Source: a cyanobacterium PCC 7702
GTDB lineage: Bacteria; Cyanobacteriota; Cyanobacteriia; Cyanobacteriales; Nostocaceae
Assembly: GCA_000332255.1 (NCBI GenBank)
Contig: KB235926.1
Location: 2,677,777 to 2,741,776, forward strand
Reading direction: 5' to 3'
Length of the DNA: 64,000 nucleotides
The notes under the pieces are model-generated. The model worked only from the letters and a program-made list of their open reading frames with translations, had not been told where the DNA came from and made no database searches. The stretch's first letter is position 1; each line of letters starts with the position of its first letter. This document shows positions 7,695-16,772 of the stretch, in pieces. Position numbers and translations under genes: made by a program.

Positions 7695-8686
7695 GATGTT
7701 TGAGTAAAAGATTTAATAATTGCGAAGCAAGCAAAACTTAAGACAGTTGCAACTTGTCTGGTGTCCTGTGACAGGTAAGGAAGAAAAATTAAACAGAAAG
7801 CTAACTAGTATTTCAATCTTTAATGATTTTCAATTGGAAAGCAAATAAAATTAGCAAATTTTATTATTATTGTTAAAAAAAATTAACAATCATTTCAATC
7901 AAAGTCTGGTTTTGTTTTCCCAATAGCATGATTTGTCTTCAAAAACTGCTAGCTATCTATTACAGTTACCCTGGTATTAACAATTTTTGAAATTTTCTGA
8001 AGAAATAAGCTTGGGATTTCAATCCCAGGCTTATACTGAATCCGTAATTGTCAAATTTACATCTTACCCTTCTGCATTACTTCTTGAATATGGTGGCAAA
8101 TTTCCTGTACCTGCTCTATATCAGATTGGCGTAATTTTTGGAACAATTTCACACAAGGCTGAGAACCAGCTTGTTAGGAGTCTTGGATGTGTTGTTAGTA
8201 GGCTTTAATTGCTTGAGCTTTGTTGTGCAATTTTGAGCCTGTTTGTCAGTAGTTTGATCTACCTGTCTAAAAACAGGCGCTCATCTGTCCAAAAGCGTAT
8301 GTGCAAATACAACTAAAGTTGAGCAAATATGCAGCGCCAGTATGGTATACTCCCGAGGGGTACGAGCTTGGATTTATCTATTTACCACAGCAAAGCTTTG
8401 GATAGATATCACTTTGATGAGTTTGGGAAAATGATATTTTTGCAGAACACCAACGACTATTTAATCTAAAAATAAATTGATAATAATTCAAAAATATCTA
8501 TAAAAATTAAAAAAAATTCATTCATATTGAGTGAAATCTTACAAGAGAATACGATTTTTTGCAGCCCGGTTAAAGGCGAGTTAATGTCAAATTAAAGACG
8601 GGATAATTCGTTAAATAACCGTTTCGATTCCTGAACAGCAGTTAAGGAGAATGCGGCTAGATGCGGCTAACCGCAAGGAAGGTTTT
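7695..8686. other. Long intergenic region before the EF-G-like gene
   Basis: Nearly 1 kb without a confident gene. It holds a perfect inverted repeat ATTGTTAA/TTAACAAT around an A6 loop (7869-7890). It also holds a 26-base near-perfect palindrome (8007-8032, arms AAGCTTGGGATT and AATCCCAGGCTT with one G-T pair) and a 31-codon minus-strand frame starting at GTG (8150-8152) and ending at 8057. That frame reads KLFQKLRQSDIEQVQEICHH, then IQEVMQKGKM, and looks protein-like but lacks a ribosome site. The stretch just before the gene (8460-8560) is very AT-rich and probably holds the promoter. Part of the region may be the remains of a lost gene. Confidence 0.4.
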
Positions 8687-10735
8687 ATGAACGAAAAAGT
8701 GAATTCGGGTTCGCGAAATGTTGCAATTGTCGGACCATATTTAAGTGGGAAAACGACTTTACTAGAAAGTTTGTTATATGTCACGGGAGCGATTTCTCGT
8801 AAAGGGAGTGTCAAGGATGCTAACACTGTAGGAGATAGCGCTCCAGAAGCACGCGCTCGCCAGATGAGCGTGGAAGTTAGCACTGCCAGCACAGAGTACA
8901 GCGGTACTCGCTTCACCTTTATAGACTGTCCTGGAAGTGTAGAGTTTGCTCAAGAAACTTACAACGCCCTTATAGGAGTCGATGCGGCAATTGTTGTTTG
9001 CGAACCCATCAGCGATCGCGTCCTTACCCTTGCTCCTTTGTTTAAATTCCTTGACGACTGGGAGATTCCCCACCTTGTCTTTGTCAACAAAATGGATCGG
9101 GCGAACATCCACGTCCTGAAAACACTACATGCACTAAAAGCAGTTTCCAGTCGTCCCCTGGTAGCACACCAATACCCGATTATGGCAGGGGAACAACTTA
9201 TTGGTTTTATCGATTTAGTCACTGAACAAGCATACCATTATCATTCCGGAGGGCCTGCCGATCCCGTACCGTTTCCGGAAGAACTTAAAGAAGAAGAACA
9301 CGCCGCTAGGGCAGAAATGTTGGAAGCCTTGGCAAACTTTGACGACCACTTATTAGAAGAACTTTTAGAAGAGATCGAACCACCCCAAGAGGAAATTCTC
9401 AAAGACTTAAAAATGGAATTAGGGGCGGATTTGGTAGTGCCAGTATTTTTTGGCGTTGCCGAACAAGATTACGGCGTCAGACCCCTACTAGAAGCGCTGC
9501 TGAAGGAAGCCCCCGAACCAGAAATTACGGCAGAACGTCGTTTGAGTAAAGTCAAAGACAGCGGTACGATAGCCCAAGTGCTAAAAACTTACTACACTCC
9601 TCAAGGTGGAAAACTGTCTTTAGTGCGCGTTTGGCAGGGTAAATTAACTGATGGCATCGTTCTCAATGGAGTTCGCGCCGGTGGCATTTACCGCCTGATG
9701 GGACAACAGTCACAACAAATCAATCAAGCTGGTGCTGGAGAAATTGTCGCCCTCAGTCGCATGGAAGGTGTCAAGACAGGAGATACGCTTTCGACAAGCT
9801 CGCAAACAGTTCAGTTACCCAAAGTAGAACGGCTAGAACCAGTTTATGCCCTTGCGATTACTCCAGAAAAACGTAATGACGAAGTTAAACTCAGCGGAGC
9901 CATTAGCAAGCTATTAGAAGAAGATCCATCTCTGGCTTGGGAACAACACGGTGACACTCACGAAGTTATCCTCTGGGGTCAAGGTGAAATTCACTTGCAA
10001 GTAGCCCTAGAGCGGTTGCGTCGCAAATATAATTTACCGATGACAACTCACCTTCCACAAGTACCTTACAAAGAAACTATTCGCAAAGCCATTTCATCGG
10101 TTCACGGACGTTATAAACACCAAAGTGGAGGTCACGGTCAGTTTGGCGATGTTTATCTAGATATTAAACCCTTGCGACGCGGTGAAGGTTTTAGCTTCAG
10201 GGAAACTATTGTTGGCGGTGTCGTTCCCAAACAGTACATCCCCGGTGTAGAAATGGGCGTGCGGGAGTTTTTAGCCCACGGACCTTTGGGCTTTCCTATA
10301 GTAGATGTGGCAGTCACCCTCACCAACGGTTCCTACCACAGCGTTGATAGCTCCGAACAAGCGTTCAAGCAAGCTGCTCGCCTGGCGATGCAAGCAGGAA
10401 TTCCTCAGTGCGAACCTACTCTTCTAGAGCCAATTGTTCGAGTACAAATATCGACGCCAAGTGAGTTTACCTCCAAGGTAATGCAACTTTTAACCGGTCG
10501 ACGGGGACAAATTTTGGGCTATGAAGCAATTCATGATTGGCAAGGTTGGGATAGCATTACAGGTTACTTGCCGCAAGCAGAAATGCAAAACTTTATAGTG
10601 GAACTGCGATCGCAAACTTTAGGCGTCGGTTCTTTCCACTGGGAATTTGACCATCTGCAAGAAGTACCAGAAAAACTTGCCGAACGCATTCTAGCTCACA
10701 GCAATGGTGGCGGCAGTAACGCCAATGGTAAGTAA
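8687..10735 (+). CDS. Elongation factor G-like translational GTPase (EF-G paralogue)
   Basis: A 682-aa GTPase of the EF-G family, probably the second, non-essential type found beside the str-operon fusA. Motifs: G1 GPYLSGKTTLLE near the N-terminus, G3 DCPGS, G4 NKMD, then EF-G domains II to V (for example the GGHGQFGDVYLDIKP segment of domain IV and the C-terminal GRRGQILGYE). G3 has Ser where canonical EF-G reads DTPGH, typical of EF-G-like paralogues. The ATG at 8687 has a good Shine-Dalgarno (AAGGAAGG) four bases upstream. An in-frame ATG at 8651 sits too close to its own AAGGAG. The gene stands alone after a long upstream region and converges on sir. Whether it acts in translocation, ribosome recycling or stress is not visible. 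Confidence 0.88.
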   Translation: MNEKVNSGSRNVAIVGPYLSGKTTLLESLLYVTGAISRKGSVKDANTVGDSAPEARARQMSVEVSTASTEYSGTRFTFIDCPGSVEFAQETYNALIGVDAAIVVCEPISDRVLTLAPLFKFLDDWEIPHLVFVNKMDRANIHVLKTLHALKAVSSRPLVAHQYPIMAGEQLIGFIDLVTEQAYHYHSGGPADPVPFPEELKEEEHAARAEMLEALANFDDHLLEELLEEIEPPQEEILKDLKMELGADLVVPVFFGVAEQDYGVRPLLEALLKEAPEPEITAERRLSKVKDSGTIAQVLKTYYTPQGGKLSLVRVWQGKLTDGIVLNGVRAGGIYRLMGQQSQQINQAGAGEIVALSRMEGVKTGDTLSTSSQTVQLPKVERLEPVYALAITPEKRNDEVKLSGAISKLLEEDPSLAWEQHGDTHEVILWGQGEIHLQVALERLRRKYNLPMTTHLPQVPYKETIRKAISSVHGRYKHQSGGHGQFGDVYLDIKPLRRGEGFSFRETIVGGVVPKQYIPGVEMGVREFLAHGPLGFPIVDVAVTLTNGSYHSVDSSEQAFKQAARLAMQAGIPQCEPTLLEPIVRVQISTPSEFTSKVMQLLTGRRGQILGYEAIHDWQGWDSITGYLPQAEMQNFIVELRSQTLGVGSFHWEFDHLQEVPEKLAERILAHSNGGGSNANGK

Positions 10736-10768
10736 ATTTTAATTTCAGAATTTGAAATCGTCGTAGCC

Positions 10769-10845
10769 GCCCTGTACTTAAAGGTGCAGGGTGATTTTTC
10801 GATCGATATGAAATCAAAAGCTGCACCCTATTTATTGATGCAGCT
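10769..10845. terminator. Bidirectional terminator region between the EF-G-like gene and sir
   Basis: Two stem-loops lie between convergent genes. The first pairs CCCTG(T)AC with GT(G)CAGGG (10769-10792) and is followed by GATTTTTC, which fits termination of the plus-strand gene. The second has perfect 7-bp arms AGCTGCA (10819-10825) and TGCAGCT (10839-10845) and could serve the minus-strand sir transcript. Confidence 0.55.
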
Positions 10846-10872
10846 AGCCGTGCTTTGGTGGCGAGCACCTAT

Positions 10873-12795
10873 TTAGGAAGCGCTAAAGTTTTTCAAGTAT
10901 AGTTTGAGCGCGCTATCTACTACATCTGTCATGGACTGGCCTTGGCGAGCAGCGACTTCCTTGAGCACCTCATAAACTTCATCCCGAACTGTAATCCGGT
11001 GACGTGCTTTTACTGCTTTGTTTCCAGTTCCAGGTTGGTAGGAATTCGCGAAGTTTCGAATTGTCTCCAGACCAACACGCGTGCAAAAGTCCCCAAAGCT
11101 TTCACTCTTGCGGCGTGACTTTTTAAAGAAAACAAAAATCGGCTCTAGGTAAGTTTCCAAGTCATTGACGTGCATCTTATCGACGTAAGCTTGTGCTAGC
11201 CTGGTTTGATTGGGCGAACCACCCAGCCACACTTGGTAAGTTTCCGGACCGCTACCGACAAAACCCAACTCTGCCATGTACGGACGAGCACAACCGTTAG
11301 GACATCCGGTCATTCTGATAACAAAATGTTCGTTTTTCAAACCAACCTTGTTTAATAAAGTGCGGATGCGTTCCAAAATTCCTGGAATTGCTCGTTCCGA
11401 TTCAGTAATCGCCAAGCCACAAGTGGGTAGAGCGGGACAAGCCATTGAATAGCGTGTTAACTGCTCGATGCGATCGGGATTGGTAATAACGCCGCGACGG
11501 TTAAAAATATCTTCTATAGCTTGTTTGTGTTCGGGGTCGATATCAAAAAGGATAACATCCTGACTGGGTGTGAGGCGGATGGGCAAATTGTACTGCTGGA
11601 CAACTTCTCGCAAAGCAGTTTTTAGTTGGAAATTTTCCTCGTCTTTGATTCGACCGCTGTTAATAGAAATTCCTAAAAACAGTTTGCCATCACCTTGTTC
11701 GTTCCAACCTAGAAAATCGTGGTATTTCCACTCCGGTAACGGTTTAAACGGTTCCACTGCTTTGCCGAAATATTCTTCGACTACTAAGCGGAACTTATCA
11801 ACACCCCAATCGTGAATGAGATATTTGAGTCTGGCATGACGGCGGTCTGTGCGATCGCCATAATCTCTTTGCGTTGCTACTATGGCTTTGACAAGGTCAT
11901 AAACGTCTTCCTTCGCTACGTAGCAAATCGGATCTGCTATTCTGGCAAAGGTTTCTTCCTTGTTGTGGGTGCGTCCCAATCCTCCACCAGCAAAAACATC
12001 AAATCCTTCTAATTCTCCTTGCTCGTTGGTAATTACTACCAAAGCAAGATCTTGGGTATACAAATCCACAGAATTATCGCCCGGAACCGTGACGCAAATT
12101 TTAAACTTGCGCGGCATGTAGTAAGTGCCGTAAATTGGTTCTTCCGAGTTGTGAAATATAGTTCCCTTGCCATTGCGCTGTCTAGCAGCTTTAACTTGGG
12201 GATTTTCTTCGGCGCTAATTACTTTCTCTCCATCAAGCCAGATCTCGTAATAAGCACCCGTTTGCGGCGTTAGCAATTGCGCAATGTCATTGGCGTATTT
12301 CCAAGCATACTCGTATTCTGGCTTATTTTTAAACGGCGCTGGAGGAGCCATCACGTTGCGATTCAAATCACCGCAAGCTCCCAAGGTGGAACCTAAATTT
12401 TTAATAATCGTCGCAATAGCTGTTTTCAGGTTTTTCTTTAAAATTCCGTGTAATTGAAAACCTTGACGAGTAGTTGCTCGTATTGTTTGATTACCGTATT
12501 CATCAGCCAGTCGATCCAATGCTAGGTACAGCTGTGGCGGTATGTAACCTCCGGGACTTTTCGTCCGTACCATGAATTGGTAATCTTTCTCCTGTCCTTT
12601 GACCCGATTATCCCGGTTATCCTGTTGGTAGGAGCCATGAAACTTAAGGATTTGCACTGCATCTTCGCTAAAATGCGTTGTATCCTGAAGTATTTCCGTA
12701 GCAACAGGCTCGCGCAGAAAATTGCTGCGTTCCTTTATTCCTTCTACTTTGGAAGGCTTGCGGCTGGCGATCGGTGGAGGAGCAGATTTGACCAT
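10873..12795 (-). CDS. sir: Ferredoxin-sulfite reductase with C-terminal RHH-like extension
   Basis: Reduces sulfite to sulfide with six electrons from ferredoxin, using coupled siroheme and [4Fe-4S] centres in the cytosol. The 640-aa protein (start at the ATG at 12795, [11 protein letters not shown]; an upstream ATG at 12831 is less likely) has the sulfite/nitrite reductase ferredoxin-like repeats. The cluster ligands lie in [11 protein letters not shown] and [11 protein letters not shown], and the siroheme-binding region lies around TRQGFQLHG. After the catalytic core a tail of about 45 residues reads [20 protein letters not shown], then [20 protein letters not shown]. This has the strand-helix-helix pattern of ribbon-helix-helix (CopG/Arc-like) DNA-binding domains. 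A 12-bp palindrome lies in the upstream region. The enzyme call is firm. A DNA-related role for the tail is inference. Confidence 0.95.
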   Translation of the reverse strand: MVKSAPPPIASRKPSKVEGIKERSNFLREPVATEILQDTTHFSEDAVQILKFHGSYQQDNRDNRVKGQEKDYQFMVRTKSPGGYIPPQLYLALDRLADEYGNQTIRATTRQGFQLHGILKKNLKTAIATIIKNLGSTLGACGDLNRNVMAPPAPFKNKPEYEYAWKYANDIAQLLTPQTGAYYEIWLDGEKVISAEENPQVKAARQRNGKGTIFHNSEEPIYGTYYMPRKFKICVTVPGDNSVDLYTQDLALVVITNEQGELEGFDVFAGGGLGRTHNKEETFARIADPICYVAKEDVYDLVKAIVATQRDYGDRTDRRHARLKYLIHDWGVDKFRLVVEEYFGKAVEPFKPLPEWKYHDFLGWNEQGDGKLFLGISINSGRIKDEENFQLKTALREVVQQYNLPIRLTPSQDVILFDIDPEHKQAIEDIFNRRGVITNPDRIEQLTRYSMACPALPTCGLAITESERAIPGILERIRTLLNKVGLKNEHFVIRMTGCPNGCARPYMAELGFVGSGPETYQVWLGGSPNQTRLAQAYVDKMHVNDLETYLEPIFVFFKKSRRKSESFGDFCTRVGLETIRNFANSYQPGTGNKAVKARHRITVRDEVYEVLKEVAARQGQSMTDVVDSALKLYLKNFSAS

Positions 12796-12865
12796 TGCAG
12801 TTTTTAGTATTCTCAAAAAGGCATTCATCATTGCCGAAATGCAGATTTATAGCCACATTCTCGGC

Positions 12866-13539
12866 TTAGCTATTACCGGTAATCCGGTCGGAATTATAAT
12901 AATAGTTCGATTTTAACATGGTAAACTGCCCACATTGATTTGGAGTACCGAATACAGTGCGGGCTTTTAGTAGCCCTGAAGCGTTGGTGCTGAGAGAGCA
13001 ACACAAACGCTTTGAGTCTCCGAGTTGGTTTACAGACAACCCCAATAATTGAATCATCTTTGCTCCGTTAAAGTCCGCATCACAGGACAACCCACAGTTG
13101 CCGCATTTGAACTTTTCTCAGAGCGCAAGCCAATGTGTAGGCATTGGTGACAGCTTTGGTTGGTGTAGACAGGAGCAGGAACAGCAACAAATTCTATGCT
13201 CTCCCGCAGTCCTCTGTATTCCAAAAACATCCGCAGGCGTTATGTTTTGTTAAGTGGTTTTTGGTTTGTGCGTTCACGGATACCTGTTAAGTCCTCAATA
13301 GCTACAAGTGCTTTTTCACTTTTGGCTTGCTCGATGATTTTCTTACCTAATGTTGTGGTTTACCCACGTCTGAAATCTTTTCTCGCGCCCCGATAGCCAT
13401 ACCAAGATTTGCCGACACCTACGTCGACTAGACCTTGTGCGTGTGGGAGCTTTTTTCTGGACAGAAGCACAGATTCCAATTTTTTTGATTGTAAGGGCGT
13501 GGGGTTGAGTTTGCAAACTAGCGTCAGTACTTGTTCCAT
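12866..13539 (-). pseudogene. tnpB: Degenerate IS200/IS605-type tnpB (RNA-guided nuclease relic)
   Basis: The remains of a TnpB transposon nuclease, readable only by joining frames. The N-terminus (ATG at 13539) reads MEQVLTLVCKLNPTPLQSKK. The middle is deleted and continues as LSGREKRFQTWVNHNIRKKI, then VAIEDLTGIRERTNQKPLNK, which contains the ED of the RuvC motif, and stops. After a stop comes FLEYRGLRESIEFVAVP, then YTNQSCHQCLHIGLRS, then the zinc-ribbon end CGNCGLSCDADFNGAKMIQL with the last catalytic Asp. At least two frame changes, one stop and a large internal deletion show that it is dead. A normal TnpB is about 400 aa, and this span could encode at most 225. It lies between sir and the hydrolase gene, close to the sir promoter. 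Confidence 0.85.
12872..12883. promoter_or_regulatory. Perfect 12-bp palindrome upstream of sir
   Basis: ATTACCGGTAAT is a perfect 12-base palindrome about 77 bases before the sir ATG, in an AT-rich promoter-like stretch. It could be an operator for a dimeric regulator. No known cyanobacterial consensus (NtcA GTA-N8-TAC, for example) is matched exactly. Confidence 0.4.
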
Positions 13540-13559
13540 ATCTAAAGATAAGGGTGTGA

Positions 13560-13900
13560 GCCTCACTTAACGGGAATAGGTGACATTCTGCCACAGGAAA
13601 TTCGAGATAATGGTGTGGGCGCTTTCAACTTCACAGTCGAAAACTCTGCCCTGCGCCACTTATCTGTGTTGTAGACCCCCTAAATGACTTGACAGGAAGG
13701 AGTGGGCACTCGTGAGGTTTCCCTACTTCTCACTGCCGGTACTGTTCGCCAGAGTCACTGGCTACTAAGGCTCATTGTATCAAGAGTATTGTAAGTATTT
13801 AATAGGTAAGGGAAGTTTTGGTGGCATCGAGCTACACTCAAAAACACTCTTTGTCCATCTATCCCACGTTGTTAGGGAAAACTCTAGCGTGGGACTTATA
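13560..13900 (-). ncRNA. Candidate structured RNA upstream of the tnpB relic
   Basis: On the minus strand this non-coding stretch runs straight into the tnpB start and is unusually rich in short stems. GTGGCGC pairs with GCGCCCAC, enclosing TTTCGAC/GTTGAAA (about 13600-13650). Further elements are GAGTG-CC-CACTC, GTGAG/CTCAC and GTGGCA/TGTCAC. A perfect 7-bp pair TCCCACG/CGTGGGA (13862-13868 and 13888-13894) lies further upstream. It could be the left end of the IS, or a transposon-associated guide-type RNA comparable with the HEARO RNAs that precede IscB-type genes. TnpB guide RNAs normally overlap the 3' end of tnpB, so the position is atypical. I have only eyeballed the pairings. Confidence 0.3.
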
Positions 13901-14006
13901 AGTTGCCCAACTCCCAGAAGTTAAACAATCTCAATTGGATAGTTGGTTTTCGAAGCGCACGCTCGATCGAAAGCAACTACGCTTTGGCAAAGCCAAGGTA
14001 TCAATA

Positions 14007-14927
14007 TCAATCAGTTACCTTTTTCGATGAGCCATCGAGCAAGGGTAGGTATTTTCTAATTAAACCAATAGTAACTGCTGGTAATTCTAGCTGGGGTGTT
14101 AATCCTACATCTTCTAGTTCTTGAAAAAATTTTATTGCTTGCGGATTCATTTGCGCAAGGCGACGACCAATTTCTAATCTAGTAAATTGCGATCTTTGTC
14201 CCCAAATAATTGCCGTAGGAGTTTTTAGCTGCTGGATGTAAAGTGACAAGTCAAAGCTCAAATCCCCGCGTACAAAAGATATTGCTGCATATTCCGCATT
14301 TGGTTGCTGGGCAGATTTAAGGTAAGCTTGCACAATTTCCTCGTAAACCCGATTTGACTGGGCAAATTGTCGTTGCTCAAGAAAAGTGCGAATACCTATT
14401 TCAGTTGCAATTGCAGTAGTGTAAACTAAGCGATTGACAATGGGGATGGCAACCAATTGAGCAAATAAACTCCGGGAGTAATCTTGACCAAAATCAGCCA
14501 GTCCTGCAGGTGCAACGAGAATCAAAGACTTGAATAATGCTGGGTGGTCGATCGCCAATCGAATCGTAAACGCTGCTGTCAAGGAAGAAGCAATGACCGT
14601 GACTGCACCATCACAAGTCTGTTGCAAAAACTCTCGAATTGTTGTCAAATAATCTTCTATTCTATAATCCCGTGCTGGATGGGAAGACAATCCCCAACCA
14701 AGCAAATCCGGTGCTAGAATGCGATACTCAGCAGCAAAAGCCGGATACACCTTCGACCATTCGTAGGCAGAAGAACCTCCACCAAATCCGTGCAGGAATA
14801 CTAAAGTTTCTCGATCTTGACTTGTGGATGTTTCATCCTGCCAAGGTGAGCTAGCGGCAGTGTAGTAGACTATTCTACCCAAAGAAGTAATAACAGAGCG
14901 TTGTTCAAATCCCGGTGGTTGCAACAT
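14007..14927 (-). CDS. Alpha/beta-hydrolase-fold protein with degenerate catalytic triad
   Basis: A 306-aa protein of the alpha/beta-hydrolase fold: oxyanion-loop motif FLHGFGGGSSAYEW (about 44-58), strand-turn PDLLGWGLSS, nucleophile elbow VTVIASSLTAAF (about 110-121) and lid region up to about residue 240. In active family members the acid is in WGxxD and the His in a GH motif near the C-terminus. Here these places read IIWGQRSQFT and LEDVGLTPQLELP, so neither Asp nor His is evident, and the elbow has Ala and Thr where Gly is usual. It may be a non-catalytic member or use other residues. No signal peptide. It is separated by 210 bases from the FtsE-type gene upstream on the same strand. Substrate unknown. 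Confidence 0.8.
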   Translation of the reverse strand: MLQPPGFEQRSVITSLGRIVYYTAASSPWQDETSTSQDRETLVFLHGFGGGSSAYEWSKVYPAFAAEYRILAPDLLGWGLSSHPARDYRIEDYLTTIREFLQQTCDGAVTVIASSLTAAFTIRLAIDHPALFKSLILVAPAGLADFGQDYSRSLFAQLVAIPIVNRLVYTTAIATEIGIRTFLEQRQFAQSNRVYEEIVQAYLKSAQQPNAEYAAISFVRGDLSFDLSLYIQQLKTPTAIIWGQRSQFTRLEIGRRLAQMNPQAIKFFQELEDVGLTPQLELPAVTIGLIRKYLPLLDGSSKKVTD

Positions 14928-15137
14928 AAGATCCGTTTTGACTTTGATTGATACTTAAGTAGCTAAAAATTAAGAGTTAATCATTGTGTTATCGGGCTTG
15001 CTTCCACTTTCACACTCCCGGTATCTTCCCACCTATCTCGACAGATAGATTCCACAAAAATTATTGCCCAAATCAACAAAGCGTCAGCAAAAGCAACCTA
15101 AATTCTCAGTATTTTTAACTTCAAGGTACTGGTACAA

Positions 15138-15869
15138 CTATAGCTGGTGATGTAGTTGACCGTTGCGAATTTGAATAACGCGATGGTTGCACCGTCGCAC
15201 TAATTGTTCATCGTGAGTTGTAATAATTACCGTTGCTCCAAAAGAATTTAACTTTTGAAAAATTTGCATCACTTGCCAAGAGTTATCGGGATCGAGGTTT
15301 CCTGTTGGTTCGTCGGCCAACAACAATGGTGGTGTTCCAACGATCGCTCTTGCTATGCTCGCCCGTTGCTGTTCTCCTCCAGAAAGTTGATGGGGAAAGC
15401 AGTCAGCTTTATTGAGCAAACCTACCAGTTTCAATGTTGGTTCTAAACGTCTTTGAATTTCCTTGCGCGTGTAGCCTTGGGCCTGTAAAACCACAATGAC
15501 ATTTTCTGCTACTGTTCGTTGGGGAATGAGCTTGTAATCTTGAAAAACAATTCCCATGCGCCGTCGCAATAAGGACAGGCGATCGCCTCGCAAAACTCCT
15601 ACATCACACCCATCAACGATTACTTGTCCCTGCGTCGGTAACTCTTGGCCATATAGCAGTTTCAACAAAGTTGATTTTCCACAACCGCTCGTTCCGGTAA
15701 CAAACAGAAAATCTCCCTTTTTCAAGTACAAATTTACATTCCACAGAACATTAAGCCCCTGAACATATGTTTTAGTAACGGAACGCAATTCCACTATTGC
15801 TGTAGCGCCAGCACAGGATTTTTGAGTATCATCGTCTTTTGGTGCTGCTGCCTTTGACACTACTGCCAT
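15138..15869 (-). CDS. FtsE-type ABC transporter ATP-binding protein
   Basis: An ABC ATPase of about 243 aa: Walker A GTSGCGKSTLLK, Q-loop VFQDYKL, signature LSGGEQQR, Walker B LLLADEPTGNLD, H-loop TTHDE. The sequence pattern (RRRMGIVFQDYKLIPQRTVAENV, DPDNSWQVMQIFQKLN) is that of FtsE, which works with the membrane protein FtsX in division and peptidoglycan-hydrolase control, and of the cyanobacterial devA-like exporters. No ftsX lies next to it, so the partner must be elsewhere. The frame is open to an ATG at 15953, but the first 28 codons look non-conserved, so I place the start at the ATG at 15869 (MAVVSKAAAPK). Cytoplasmic, peripheral to the membrane. Confidence 0.85.
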   Translation of the reverse strand: MAVVSKAAAPKDDDTQKSCAGATAIVELRSVTKTYVQGLNVLWNVNLYLKKGDFLFVTGTSGCGKSTLLKLLYGQELPTQGQVIVDGCDVGVLRGDRLSLLRRRMGIVFQDYKLIPQRTVAENVIVVLQAQGYTRKEIQRRLEPTLKLVGLLNKADCFPHQLSGGEQQRASIARAIVGTPPLLLADEPTGNLDPDNSWQVMQIFQKLNSFGATVIITTHDEQLVRRCNHRVIQIRNGQLHHQL

Positions 15870-16016
15870 TTGTGATAATTCCTCGCACCTTGTAATTGAA
15901 TTCTTTACAAAATTCAGGATTCCCAGTGGTGAGCTGGGAATCTCCATTCTCATAGTTTTACTGAAATGGAGTTAAAAATAATAGGATGCAATAGGATAAA
16001 GATTGCTAGCAACCAG

Positions 16017-16772
16017 TTACGAAATCGCTCCCTTAGCAGTCAAACCATAAACCAAGGACTTGACTGCAAACTTCGGCAAAGCCAACATTCGCCGCCAGCG
16101 CCAAGGTTCTTTATACAGACGATACAACCATTCTAAATGATTGTTGGCCAACCATGCCGGAGCGCGATCCTTTGTACCAGACCAAATGTCAAAACTACCG
16201 CCAACTCCAATCCAAATCGCCCGAGGACAAAACTTGCGGTTTTGAGCAATCCATAACTCTTGACGCGGTACTCCCAAACCTACAAAAATCACCTGCGGTT
16301 GCAGTTGCACAAGAGTTTGTCGCAATTGTTCTTCTTCTGCTTGCGAATGAAATCCAGAATGAGTACCTGCTACACGTAAACCCGGAACTTGAGAAAGCCA
16401 GAACTCCGCTGCTTTGTCAGCTACTCCAGGTGCTCCGCCATAGAAAAACACGCTGGCGCCAGTTTGCTTTTGTCCCAGTTGTCGCAATAGTGTTTCTGCT
16501 AGTTCAATTCCGGGAACTCGTTGCACTTTTTGCCATCGCAGCCATTGTAAAAAGAGGACTACTCCTGCTCCGTCAGGAACCACCAGTTCAGCACTTTTAA
16601 TCACTTGAGCTAGGGATTTATTTTGCTCTGCCTGCATAGTCATTTCTGCATTGAGGGTGACTACATGGGTTCCCACACCGTTTTGCAGGCGTTCCAGCAA
16701 CCAGCTTGAATAATCTGTCATGATATGAACTGGCAGCCCCAATACCGAAAATACTTTAGGCTGTTTAGACAT
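16017..16772 (-). CDS. WecG/TagA/CpsF family glycosyltransferase (GT26)
   Basis: A glycosyltransferase family 26 enzyme, 251 aa from the ATG at 16772 (MSKQPKVFSVLGLPVHIMTD). The upstream ATG at 16826 adds an unlikely leader. Diagnostic features are TLNAEMTMQAEQNKSL near the N-terminus, VVPDGAGVVLFLQW, FFYGGAPGVADKAAE, FVGLGVPRQELWI and GVGGSFDIWSGTKDRAPAWL. Relatives transfer N-acetylmannosamine-type sugars onto lipid-linked intermediates for surface polysaccharides or teichoic acid linkage units. In cyanobacteria the product is usually an extracellular polysaccharide and the exact sugar is unknown. The C-terminal basic segment (EPWRWRRMLALPKFAVKSLV) fits peripheral membrane association. It lies on the same strand as the FtsE-type gene, 147 bases away. 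Confidence 0.9.
   Translation of the reverse strand: MSKQPKVFSVLGLPVHIMTDYSSWLLERLQNGVGTHVVTLNAEMTMQAEQNKSLAQVIKSAELVVPDGAGVVLFLQWLRWQKVQRVPGIELAETLLRQLGQKQTGASVFFYGGAPGVADKAAEFWLSQVPGLRVAGTHSGFHSQAEEEQLRQTLVQLQPQVIFVGLGVPRQELWIAQNRKFCPRAIWIGVGGSFDIWSGTKDRAPAWLANNHLEWLYRLYKEPWRWRRMLALPKFAVKSLVYGLTAKGAIS

Noticed and set aside
7987-8208. A 73-codon plus-strand frame starting at TTG
   Set aside because: Runs through the 26-base palindrome and is opposite to the more protein-like minus-strand frame.
8651-8686. Longer start for the EF-G-like protein
   Set aside because: Its Shine-Dalgarno is only two bases from the ATG; the ATG at 8687 has proper spacing and a normal family N-terminus.
13343-13594. 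Two overlapping minus-strand frames read as separate small proteins
   Set aside because: Both are pieces of the same decayed tnpB in different frames.
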